Below, piece after piece: positions 1-10,315 of a DNA stretch of 10,315 nt (the first letter of the stretch is position 1; every line of letters starts with the position of its first letter). The position numbers and the translations under genes were made by a program. The stretch comes from Solirubrobacterales bacterium (GTDB lineage Bacteria > Actinomycetota > Thermoleophilia > Solirubrobacterales > Solirubrobacteraceae): contig WQXW01000036.1 of the NCBI GenBank assembly GCA_009781575.1, forward strand, positions 1-10,315, given 5' to 3'. The notes under the pieces are model-generated. The model did not search any database. It had not been told where the DNA came from and was given only the letters and a program-made list of their open reading frames with translations.

Positions 1-111
1 CCATGTCGGTCATGCCGTCTCGTCGCGCCCTAGGCGCGCGGCGCGCAACCACCGATCACTACGAGGCCGTCAGTAGCAGGCGTTGCACGTAACACCCTCG
101 GCGACCAACCG

Positions 112-1740
112 CTACCAGCGGCCTATGCGGGTGAGCAGGACGGCTGCAGCTGCCGCGCCGGCCGTCGATGTGCGCAGGACCGTCGGCCCCAGGCGGGCCT
201 CTACCGCGCCGGCGGCGCGTAGCTGCTCTCGTTCGGCTGGGCTGATGCCACCTTCCGGGCCGACTACCAGGATGATCTCGCCATGCTGCGGCAGTGCCCG
301 GGCGGACAGTGGTGTCGTCGCGTCTGCCTCGAGCACAACGGCACAGGCCGCGTCTGTGGCTAGCTGGGCGACGTCGGGGAGGATGGCCGGGCCGCCTATT
401 TCGGGGAACCAGGCGCGCCTGGACTGTTTGGCGGCCTCGCGCGCCGTGGCGCCGCTGCCGGGGGGCGCGATCACCTCGCGCAGGCCGTGGCGCGCGGCCT
501 CGGCGAGCCGCCGCTCAGGGTGGCCCACCCAGCGCAGCTCGCCCGTGAGCCCGAGCTCGCCAAAGCACGCGCGGGGCGTGTGGCGAAGGGGCGCGCCCCG
601 GCTGGCGGAGGCCACCGCCAGCGCCAGCGCCAGATCGGTGCCGGGCTCATCCACACGCACCCCGCCGACCACGTTGACGAACACGTCGGCGCCGCCGGTG
701 CCCACGCCGCCGTGGCGCGCGAGGATCGCCAGCACCAGCGCCAGGCGGTTGCGATCGAGGCCCGACACCACGCGGCGCGGCTGCTCGAGCTCGGAGGGCG
801 CCACCAGCGCCTGCACCTCGACGAGCAGCGGGCGCGAGCCCTCCATCGCGGCCAGCACCACGCTGCCGGGCGCGCGGGTGGCCTCGGCCACGAAGCGCGC
901 GGACGCGTCCAGCACCTCCACCAGCCCGCCCTGGCGCATCTCGAAGATGCCCGCCTCGTTGGTGGAGCCGAAGCGGTTCTTGAGCGCGCGCAGCTCGCGG
1001 TAGGGCCGCTCGCGCTCGCCCTCGAACTGGAGCACACAGTCGACGAGGTGCTCGAGCGCGCGCGGCCCGGCGAGCGCGCCGTCCTTGGTCACGTGGCCCA
1101 CCAGCACGGTGGCGATCGCGCGCTCCTTGGCCAGCGCCATGATCCGCGCGGTGGCCTCGCGCACGTGGGCCACCGAGCCGCCGGCGCCGGGGAGCTCGCC
1201 GGCGCGCAGCGTCTGCACCGAGTCGATCACGCACACCTCCACGGCGGCGCGCTCGAGCGCGCCCAGCACCAGCTCCAGCTCCGTCTCGGCCACGATCGGC
1301 ACCCCCAGCGCGGCGGGCCCCAGGCGCTCGGCGCGCAACCTCACCTGCTCGGGCGACTCCTCACCGGAGACATACAGCACCCGCCGTCCGGCGCCGGCCA
1401 GGTTGCCGAGCGCCATCGTGGTGAGCGTGGACTTGCCGATCCCCGGCGAGCCGCCCAGCAGCACCAGCGAGCCCGGCACCAGCCCGCCGCCGAGCACGCG
1501 GTCGAGCTCGCCGATCTCCGTGCGCAGCCGTTGCAGCGGCGCGGTGCCCACCTCCGCCAGCGGCCGCGGCGTGGGCGGCTCGCCGAAGCCGGCGCCGGCG
1601 CGGCCGCCGGTCCCCTGCTGGCGCGTATCGGCCACCTGCTCGAGCGTGTTCCACGCCCCGCACCCCTGGCACTGCCCATGCCACTGCATCGACTCATACC
1701 CACACTGGGCGCATCGGTGGAGCACGCGGGCGCGAGCCAT
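112..1740 (-). CDS. radA: DNA repair protein RadA with a fused RsmE C-terminal half (chimeric)
   Basis: RadA (Sms) is a RecA-like ATPase and branch-migration helicase that processes recombination intermediates. The 542-residue product starts at the ATG that puts the zinc finger at once in place: C10/C13 and C24/C27. Walker A GGSPGIGKST is at 96-105, a Walker B-like strand ends at D173, and the RadA signature KNRFG is at 254-258. A Lon-like domain follows, ending with FGELGLTGELR (393-403) and AARHGLREVIAP (415-426). RadA should end about 30-40 residues later. Instead, residues about 431-542 match the C-terminal SPOUT half of RsmE (16S rRNA m3U1498 methyltransferase): REAAKQS at 434-440, the SAM-site motif GPEGGIS (494-500) and the knot motif LGPTVLRTSTA (517-527). 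The N-terminal PUA-like domain and first SPOUT strands of RsmE are absent. Codon use shifts at the same place (see findings). The RadA part is certain; whether the tail is functional, or the joint an assembly artefact, is open. Confidence 0.93.
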   Translation of the reverse strand: MARARVLHRCAQCGYESMQWHGQCQGCGAWNTLEQVADTRQQGTGGRAGAGFGEPPTPRPLAEVGTAPLQRLRTEIGELDRVLGGGLVPGSLVLLGGSPGIGKSTLTTMALGNLAGAGRRVLYVSGEESPEQVRLRAERLGPAALGVPIVAETELELVLGALERAAVEVCVIDSVQTLRAGELPGAGGSVAHVREATARIMALAKERAIATVLVGHVTKDGALAGPRALEHLVDCVLQFEGERERPYRELRALKNRFGSTNEAGIFEMRQGGLVEVLDASARFVAEATRAPGSVVLAAMEGSRPLLVEVQALVAPSELEQPRRVVSGLDRNRLALVLAILARHGGVGTGGADVFVNVVGGVRVDEPGTDLALALAVASASRGAPLRHTPRACFGELGLTGELRWVGHPERRLAEAARHGLREVIAPPGSGATAREAAKQSRRAWFPEIGGPAILPDVAQLATDAACAVVLEADATTPLSARALPQHGEIILVVGPEGGISPAEREQLRAAGAVEARLGPTVLRTSTAGAAAAAVLLTRIGRW

Positions 1741-1761
1741 GCCGCCCACCCTACGGGCGGC
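1741..1761 (-). promoter_or_regulatory. Hairpin enclosing the radA ribosome binding site
   Basis: A perfect inverted repeat, GCCGCCC-N7-GGGCGGC, directly abuts the radA ATG. On the radA strand the seven-base loop reads GTAGGGT, so the only Shine-Dalgarno-like stretch (AGGGTGG) begins in the loop and runs into the 3' arm. Such a stem would be expected to reduce ribosome access. Its regulatory meaning is inferred. Confidence 0.45.
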
Positions 1762-1845
1762 CCCCGACGGCTCACTCGGCGAGGCGCGCCAGGGCGCCGC
1801 TCCCGGCACGCGCGGTGTCGGCAGGTGTGGGATCTGGACGCGCCG

Positions 1846-1950
1846 CCTCGAACACACCTGTCCGAGGAGCTGTTGGGGGATTCGAAAAGAGGATTCCTTC
1901 CGCGCGGAACCAATCCTCAAAACAAAACACGCAACGGCCGAACCCCGAGC
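1846..1950 (+). repeat. Dispersed palindromic repeat, copy 1
   Basis: This is one of three related ~100-bp intergenic copies in the window. The centre is TTCCGCGCGGAA, flanked by arms GAGGATT and AATCCTC to make a 30-bp imperfect palindrome (1889-1918). Outside lie A-rich spacers and a second pair of arms (CTGTTG and CAACGG, allowing one G-U pair). The left part shares CCTCGAACAC and TGTCCGAGG with copy 2. It lies in the divergent gap between radA and the ATPase gene, more than 100 bases upstream of the radA start. Size and structure suggest a MITE-like or REP-like element or a structured RNA. No transposase is visible. Confidence 0.8.
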
Positions 1951-2028
1951 AACCTCGCCCGCGAGGGCCGGGGTCCACGCACCCGATCCCGCGGGTCCAA
2001 CGGGAAGTGAGCCGGTTCCGAGCGGCGC

Positions 2029-2070
2029 AGCACAGTCGTGCTCATGCAAATCTATATCTACACTTCAGGA
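2029..2070 (+). promoter_or_regulatory. Possible promoter and RBS of the plus-strand ATPase gene
   Basis: This short AT-rich patch stands out from GC-rich surroundings just upstream of the ATG at 2080. It holds -10-like hexamers TATATC (2053-2058) and TACACT (2059-2064), but no good -35. A small inverted repeat AGCAC-AGTC-GTGCT (2029-2042) precedes it and could be an operator. CAGGA at 2066-2070 is a plausible ribosome binding site, nine bases before the ATG. Apart from this patch and repeat copy 1, I see nothing else in the gene-free stretch 1741-2079 except the radA leader. Confidence 0.3.
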
Positions 2071-2079
2071 TTGCACGAG

Positions 2080-2616
2080 ATGATCGCAAGGCGTGTCGAA
2101 TCGGAGGTGGCCTCGCTGTTGGAGCACTTCCCGGCTGTGGCCCTGGTCGGGCCGAGGCAGTCGGGTAAGACCGCGCTCGCGCTGGCGATCGCCGAGAGTC
2201 GCCCGTCGGTCTACCTGGACCTCGAGGCGGAGAGCGACAGGGCGCGTCTGGCGGAGCCGGCGCTCTACTTTGCCGACCACGTCGACGAGCTGGTGATCCT
2301 GGACGAGATCCATCGCGCTCCGGGGCTGTTGGAAGCGCTGCGTGGAACGATCGACCAGGGCCGGCGTGAGGGGCGGGCGGCCGGCCGCTTCCTGCTCCTC
2401 GTGCTCGACTGGCACTCGGGACGCAGGTGGGTGGTGGAGATCAAGCGCAGCCTCTCCCCCACGGTGGAACGCGGGCTTCGCGCCTCGCTGGCGGACCTGC
2501 GGCCCGAGCGCGCCTACGTCATCTATCCAGGCGAGGAGCGATACCGTCTCGGAGAGTCGATCGACGCGATCGGCCTCCCGGAGCTCTGCGAATGGGCGCG
2601 CGCGGGAGGCCCTTAG
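2080..2616 (+). CDS. Internally deleted AAA_14/DUF4143-type ATP-binding protein
   Basis: The 178-residue product carries both ends of a family normally about 380-420 residues long. The N-terminal AAA_14 part has Walker A GPRQSGKT (24-31) and Walker B LVILDEIHR (71-79), followed by RGTID and GRFLLL. Residue 108 onward is the extreme C-terminus of the DUF4143 part, with VVEIKRSLSP (118-127, a nuclease-fold E-x-K strand) and VIYPGEERY (147-155). Sensor motifs, the winged-helix region and most of DUF4143, roughly 200 residues, are missing. The joint (codons at about 2400) is in frame. I chose ATG 2080 because MIARRV is the usual family start and an RBS precedes it; GTG 2038 and ATG 2044 are alternatives. 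It is the only clear plus-strand gene and is bracketed by two same-direction repeat copies. It is probably a decaying accessory gene without full activity. The cellular role of the intact family is poorly defined. Confidence 0.75.
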   Translation: MIARRVESEVASLLEHFPAVALVGPRQSGKTALALAIAESRPSVYLDLEAESDRARLAEPALYFADHVDELVILDEIHRAPGLLEALRGTIDQGRREGRAAGRFLLLVLDWHSGRRWVVEIKRSLSPTVERGLRASLADLRPERAYVIYPGEERYRLGESIDAIGLPELCEWARAGGP

Positions 2617-2634
2617 CCTCCCCGGCTGGCGCGG

Positions 2635-2737
2635 CCTCGAACACGCTTGTCCGAGGCGCCGTTGGGGGATTCAAAAAGAGGATTCGTTCCGCGCGGAACC
2701 AATCCTCAAAACAAAAAACGCAACGGACGCTGCTCGG
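2635..2737 (+). repeat. Dispersed palindromic repeat, copy 2
   Basis: This is the best-preserved copy. The 30-bp palindrome at 2678-2707 has a single mismatched pair around TTCCGCGCGGAA. The outer arms CCGTTG and CAACGG are perfectly complementary, and a GGATTC direct repeat lies in the left half. It lies between the convergent ends of the ATPase gene and clpC, in the same direction as copy 1. It could act as a two-way transcription stop here, but the other copies are not placed as terminators. Confidence 0.8.
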
Positions 2738-2751
2738 CCGGCCCCGCCCCG

Positions 2752-2788
2752 CCCCGCCGGAGCTGATCGCGCGCGGCGCCTGGCGGGG
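2752..2788 (-). terminator. Possible GC-rich hairpin after clpC
   Basis: Seven-base arms CCCCGCC and GGCGGGG, 23 bases apart, begin within two bases of the clpC stop on its strand. No T-run follows, so this would be at best a weak or non-canonical terminator. Short (GCCCC)n repetition at 2741-2757 makes such pairing easy by chance. Confidence 0.2.
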
Positions 2789-2789
2789 C

Positions 2790-5453
<2,664 letters not shown>

Positions 5454-5461
5454 CGGCTGCT

Positions 5462-5468
5462 ACCTCCT
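5462..5468 (-). promoter_or_regulatory. clpC Shine-Dalgarno sequence
   Basis: The minus strand reads AGGAGGT, a perfect anti-16S match, eight bases before the clpC ATG. It fixes that start and is by far the strongest ribosome binding site in the window. Confidence 0.9.
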
Positions 5469-5563
5469 GCGACGGCGCGGCCCCTCGGGGGGATGGCGTC
5501 CTGGGCGCCGTCCGGGGCGACCCTCAACGCTGGCAGCCAGTCTACCAACAGCCCACCCCGCGA

Positions 5564-5585
5564 CTCGGGGTACCGGCCCCCCGAG
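5564..5585 (-). terminator. Hairpin downstream of lysS
   Basis: A perfect inverted repeat CTCGGGG-N8-CCCCGAG lies about 27 bases past the lysS stop on its strand. No T-run follows, so it is a terminator only if this organism uses U-less hairpins. It could equally be part of the clpC leader. A nearby CCCCCCGAGCGG direct repeat overlaps it. Confidence 0.35.
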
Positions 5586-5611
5586 CGGCCCCCCCGAGCG
5601 GGTGTGCCGAT

Positions 5612-7162
<1,551 letters not shown>

Positions 7163-7258
7163 GTCGGGAGTGTGACCGGCATCCGGCCTCTGCGCCGTGT
7201 GGTGCTCCGCGTCATGAGTACGAGGAGACGGCTCCGCGCGCTACGGCCGTCACCGTGG

Positions 7259-7275
7259 CGGGCCATCCAGGCCCG
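7259..7275 (-). terminator. Small hairpin just after greA
   Basis: A perfect inverted repeat CGGGCC-N5-GGCCCG starts two bases past the greA stop codon on its strand. It lacks a T-run, so it may be only a weak pause or an mRNA 3'-end stabiliser. The remaining lysS leader (7163-7258) shows no convincing promoter. Confidence 0.3.
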
Positions 7276-7277
7276 TG

Positions 7278-7763
7278 TCAGTTGAGACCGACGTCGATCT
7301 TGGTGATCTTGAGCTTGCGCGCGGGCCCGCGGGGCACCTTGACCGCGACGGTCTCGTTGCGCCGGCGCCCCAGCAGCGCGCGGCCCACAGGCGACTCGTT
7401 GGAGAGCTTGTTTTCCTGCGGGCGCGCCTCGGCGGAGCCGACGATCGTGTACTTGACCGACTTGCCGGTCTTCTCGTCCTTGACGTGCACGACCGAGCCG
7501 ATCTGCACGACGTCGGTGGAGAGGTCTTTGGTCTCGATCACCGTGGCCATGCGCAGCTTCTCCTGCAGTTGCGCGATGCGACTCTCGAGCATGGCCTGCT
7601 CGTTCTTGGCGTCGTCGTACTCGGCGTTCTCGGAGATGTCGCCGAATTCGCGCGCTTCCTTGATCCGTTCGGCCACCTCGCGCCGGCGGTCGGTGGAGAG
7701 CAGCTCCAGCTCCTCTCTGAGCTTCTCGAGGCCTTCGGGAGTGAGGATTACATCCTTCTGCAC
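7278..7763 (-). CDS. greA: Transcript cleavage factor GreA
   Basis: GreA enters the RNA polymerase secondary channel and stimulates cleavage of backtracked transcripts. The 161-residue product has the N-terminal coiled coil (about 8-75) with the family signature EFGDISENAEYDDAK (39-53). Acidic tip residues D42 and E45 match those that coordinate the catalytic metal. The C-terminal FKBP-like domain (about 80-161) includes SPVGRALLGRRRNETVAVKVP. The start is GTG 7763, giving QKDVILTPEGLEKL at the N-terminus as expected. It is preceded by CGGAG, six bases upstream on its strand. The longer open frame continues upstream through a terminator hairpin and is not coding. GreA lies between dus and lysS on the same strand, and its leader may contain an attenuator. 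Confidence 0.97.
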   Translation of the reverse strand: MQKDVILTPEGLEKLREELELLSTDRRREVAERIKEAREFGDISENAEYDDAKNEQAMLESRIAQLQEKLRMATVIETKDLSTDVVQIGSVVHVKDEKTGKSVKYTIVGSAEARPQENKLSNESPVGRALLGRRRNETVAVKVPRGPARKLKITKIDVGLN

Positions 7764-7800
7764 GTGCCGCTCCGGATCACTGGTAGAGGGGCCCAAGGCG

Positions 7801-7831
7801 AACAAAACCCCGCCATGAGGGCGGGGTGTTT
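7801..7831 (-). terminator. Strong intrinsic terminator between dus and greA
   Basis: The stem CCCCGCC / GGCGGGG has a five-base loop. On the minus strand it is followed by TTTTGTT, the best intrinsic terminator in the window; on the plus strand TGTTT also follows. It lies about 65 bases past the dus stop and 38 bases before the greA GTG. It ends dus transcripts and, if the -10 at 7860-7865 is real, also sits inside the greA leader. Confidence 0.85.
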
Positions 7832-7859
7832 GGGCACACTGGGGCCCGGCGAGCGGAGC

Positions 7860-7865
7860 AGTATA
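7860..7865 (-). promoter_or_regulatory. Candidate greA -10 element upstream of the terminator
   Basis: The minus strand reads TATACT, a 5-of-6 match to TATAAT, in otherwise extremely GC-rich DNA just past the dus stop codon. I find no matching -35 at 16-18 bases. Transcription from here would start near 7853 and run through the hairpin at 7801-7831 before greA. Confidence 0.35.
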
Positions 7866-7893
7866 GCGCGGCCCCCAACGCCCGCCGGCCGGC

Positions 7894-9117
<1,224 letters not shown>

Positions 9118-9121
9118 TCAG

Positions 9122-9127
9122 AAAATA
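9122..9127 (-). promoter_or_regulatory. Candidate dus -10 element
   Basis: The minus strand reads TATTTT only five bases before GTG 9117 and eleven before GTG 9111. If used, it would give a leaderless or nearly leaderless dus mRNA, which would fit the lack of a Shine-Dalgarno sequence. No convincing -35 was found. Confidence 0.25.
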
Positions 9128-9173
9128 ACGGCAGTCCCGCAGAATGGGCCGGGGCCCGCGCCGGCGGTGCCGC

Positions 9174-9275
9174 TCGAGCAGCGTCCGTGTCGTTCTTTGT
9201 TTTACGGATTGGTTCCGCGCGGAACGAATCCTCATTTTGAATCCCCCAACGGCCCCTCAGACAGGTGTCGCTCGG
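9174..9275 (-). repeat. Dispersed palindromic repeat, copy 3
   Basis: This copy runs in the opposite direction to copies 1 and 2. It keeps the TTCCGCGCGGAA centre and most of the 30-bp palindrome (9204-9233, outer pair degenerate), the GGGGATTCAAAA spacer, the CCGTTG arm and the GCTGCTCG end. It lies between the toxin gene stop and the dus start, which are co-directional, and could have displaced the original dus promoter. Confidence 0.78.
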
Positions 9276-9297
9276 CTGGGTCCGGAGGCCGCTGCGC

Positions 9298-9852
9298 TCA
9301 ACCATCGAGGCCGAGCAACTCGGCGGCGGCGCGCACGGCCGGGTGGGCGGGGGTCAGCGGGTTCACCTCGACGACTGCCAGCGCCGGGTGGGCGCGGTCG
9401 AAGAGGGTGAGGTTGGCGAGGCTGGACTCGAGTGTGGACCACCAGCGCAGCGCCGCGGGCGCGGGATGGCGCGCGAACAGCGCGGCGGCGTGGGCCCGCG
9501 TGACCGCGCGCCTGTGGGTGGCGACCTGCGAGGGACGCAGCTGGACGTCGAGCAGCACGCGGGGATCGTCGAGATCGAGCACGCGCGCGTGGCTCGAGAG
9601 CGACAGCTCGGCCAGCGCGAGGGGCGTCCGGGAGCGCACGAGCATCCCCTCGTCGAGCGCGCCGGCGCCGCGGAACGGGGCCAGCGCCTCGGCGACGGGC
9701 GATACCGGACTCTCGCCGACGTAGAGACAGCCGTAGAGATGGGGATTGTCGTGGCGTCCGGCGCCCTGCAGCTCGCGCGCGAACCACAGGGGGCCACCGG
9801 GCTCGGTGGGCCGGGACGCCGCGCGCCACGGCAGCACCCGCCAGAGGATCAC
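9298..9852 (-). CDS. RES-domain toxin of a Xre/DUF2384-RES toxin-antitoxin pair
   Basis: RES-domain toxins deplete cellular NAD+; the mycobacterial member MbcT is an NAD+ phosphorylase. The 184-residue product fits the family length. The name-giving residues appear to be present: R5 in LWRVLP, E55 in PVAEALAPF after the strand GCLYVGES (41-48), and S139 in RWWSTLESSLANLTLFD (136-152). The start is GTG 9852, which overlaps the antitoxin TGA as GTGA. This gives translational coupling and places LWRV at the N-terminus as usual; a longer open frame to 9969 would read through the antitoxin gene. No frameshift or missing key residue is seen, so it is probably active when not bound by its antitoxin. 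Gene order (antitoxin first) is standard. Repeat copy 3 follows immediately downstream. The exact reaction is inferred from the family. Confidence 0.87.
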   Translation of the reverse strand: MILWRVLPWRAASRPTEPGGPLWFARELQGAGRHDNPHLYGCLYVGESPVSPVAEALAPFRGAGALDEGMLVRSRTPLALAELSLSSHARVLDLDDPRVLLDVQLRPSQVATHRRAVTRAHAAALFARHPAPAALRWWSTLESSLANLTLFDRAHPALAVVEVNPLTPAHPAVRAAAELLGLDG

Positions 9853-10175
9853 GCGAAGGAGGCGGCGCGCTCCTGGGCGATCGCGTCGAGCAGCTCGCGC
9901 GCGCGCCCGGCCCGGATGAGGTCGATCGGGCGACGGCCCCCGAGGTGGGGGTTCAGGCCTTCCAACCACAGCTGAGCGGTGTCGGGCGGGTAGAGGCGGA
10001 GCAGGCTCGACATCACGAGCTCCAGCAGATCGACGCGCTGGGCGTTGAGCTCGTCGATCCCCTGACCCCGCCGCCAGCGGGTGACCTGAGCGGGACTCAC
10101 CCCCAGCAGCTGCGCAAGCCGCCGTTGCGAGCGGAAATCGCCACTCAGCGCGGTGACCTTCTCGGCGGTGCTCAC
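9849..10175 (-). CDS. Xre/MbcA/ParS-type antitoxin with DUF2384 domain
   Basis: This is the cognate antitoxin: it binds and blocks the RES toxin and usually represses its own operon. The 108-residue product has an N-terminal helix-turn-helix, RRLAQLLGVSPAQVTRWRRG (18-37), and a DUF2384-type C-terminus with WLEGLNPHLGGRRPIDLI (70-87), whose end is expected to plug the toxin active site. I chose GTG 10175 because VSTAEKV matches typical starts. GTG 10181 and TTG 10199 are alternatives, but 10199 would lie inside the operator. No clear Shine-Dalgarno precedes it, and the candidate promoter would leave a leader of only a few bases. The gene starts 38 bases after the coaX stop and overlaps the toxin by four bases. 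It is an insertion in an otherwise housekeeping run. Confidence 0.88.
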   Translation of the reverse strand: MSTAEKVTALSGDFRSQRRLAQLLGVSPAQVTRWRRGQGIDELNAQRVDLLELVMSSLLRLYPPDTAQLWLEGLNPHLGGRRPIDLIRAGRARELLDAIAQERAASFA

Positions 10176-10187
10176 AGCCACCGCCCC

Positions 10188-10217
10188 ACTGTAGCGCAAC
10201 GATATGTGTTGCGTCAG
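10188..10217 (-). promoter_or_regulatory. Promoter and palindromic operator of the toxin-antitoxin operon
   Basis: A perfect inverted repeat CGCAAC-N7-GTTGCG (10195-10213) has an AT-rich spacer. It sits between a -35-like CTGACG (minus strand, 10212-10217) and a -10-like TACAGT (minus strand, 10188-10193), 18 bases apart. Repressor binding there would block RNA polymerase, the usual autoregulation by Xre-type antitoxins. The -35 overlaps the coaX stop codon, so the operon promoter lies in the coaX end. Confidence 0.65.
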
Positions 10218-10315
10218 GAGTTCAGCTGGTGCAACAGGCGCAGGCCGGTGAGCGTGAGCAGATCGTCGACCTCGTGGATCTCCTCGGTGAACGGCACCAC
10301 CAGCCCGCCGAGCCC
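10214..10315 (-). CDS. coaX: Type III pantothenate kinase, C-terminal end (partial)
   Basis: CoaX phosphorylates pantothenate, the first step of coenzyme A synthesis. Only the last 33 codons and the TGA are in the window; the rest lies beyond the right edge. The visible end reads GLGGLVVPFTEEIHEVDD (first 18 residues) and then LLTLTGLRLLHQLNS. It matches the family ending of the type ATGG..P....S..I..VDP.LTL.GLR.iYE.N. The frame has no internal stop and G/C-rich third positions. It is called from motif pattern alone over a short stretch. Its place upstream of dus and lysS fits known gene orders. Confidence 0.75.
   Translation of the reverse strand, partial: GLGGLVVPFTEEIHEVDDLLTLTGLRLLHQLNS

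Noticed and set aside
1..111. Possible start of a downstream minus-strand gene (ATG at 13-11, reading MTDM)
   Set aside because: Only 13 bases are visible, with a weak ribosome binding site. An HIT-family gene often follows rsmE, but four residues cannot support the call. Nothing else is seen in these bases.
1741..2049. Extension of radA upstream to 2049
   Set aside because: The longer frame runs through repeat copy 1 and unrelated sequence. The zinc-finger N-terminus fixes the start at 1740.
1846..2737. CRISPR array
   Set aside because: Copies are ~100 bp, hundreds of bases apart and palindromic over their whole length, with a gene between them and no regular spacers or cas genes.
5454..5611. 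ClgR or CtsR operator upstream of clpC
   Set aside because: I found no convincing match to the known heptamer direct repeat or ClgR-type palindrome. Only a weak -10-like TAGACT and GC-rich hairpins are present.

Overview
The window is a very GC-rich stretch with strong G/C preference at third codon positions. It looks like an actinobacterial-type genome. The order coaX, dus, greA, lysS, clpC, radA, all on the minus strand, fits the deep-branching Actinobacteria (Thermoleophilia or Rubrobacteria-like). That placement is inferred from gene order and protein character, not from a search. The order also echoes the Bacillus coaX...dusB-lysS...clpC-radA region, so the backbone is an old housekeeping block.

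Reading leftward from the right edge (direction of transcription): the last 33 codons of coaX (type III pantothenate kinase); a two-gene Xre/DUF2384-RES toxin-antitoxin operon with a clear palindromic operator; one copy of a palindromic repeat; dus (tRNA-dihydrouridine synthase); a strong hairpin terminator; greA (transcript cleavage factor); lysS (class II lysyl-tRNA synthetase); clpC (AAA+ unfoldase of the ClpCP protease); a second repeat copy; a lone plus-strand gene for an internally deleted AAA_14/DUF4143-type ATPase; a third repeat copy; and radA (DNA repair ATPase), whose last ~110 codons are replaced by the C-terminal half of an RsmE-type 16S rRNA methyltransferase.

The backbone genes serve tRNA modification and charging, transcription fidelity, protein quality control and recombination repair. 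Two accessory modules interrupt them: the toxin-antitoxin pair between coaX and dus, and the decayed ATPase gene between clpC and radA. Each module sits next to copies of the same ~100-bp dispersed palindromic repeat (1846-1950, 2635-2737, 9174-9275), which is intergenic in every orientation context.

The strongest oddity is the RadA-RsmE chimera. Protein-family identity and codon use change together at about position 440: A/T-ending codons rise from 6 of 93 to 25 of 109. A similar composition break lies at the 5' end of dus (about position 9012). No tRNA, rRNA, CRISPR array or transposase gene was seen.
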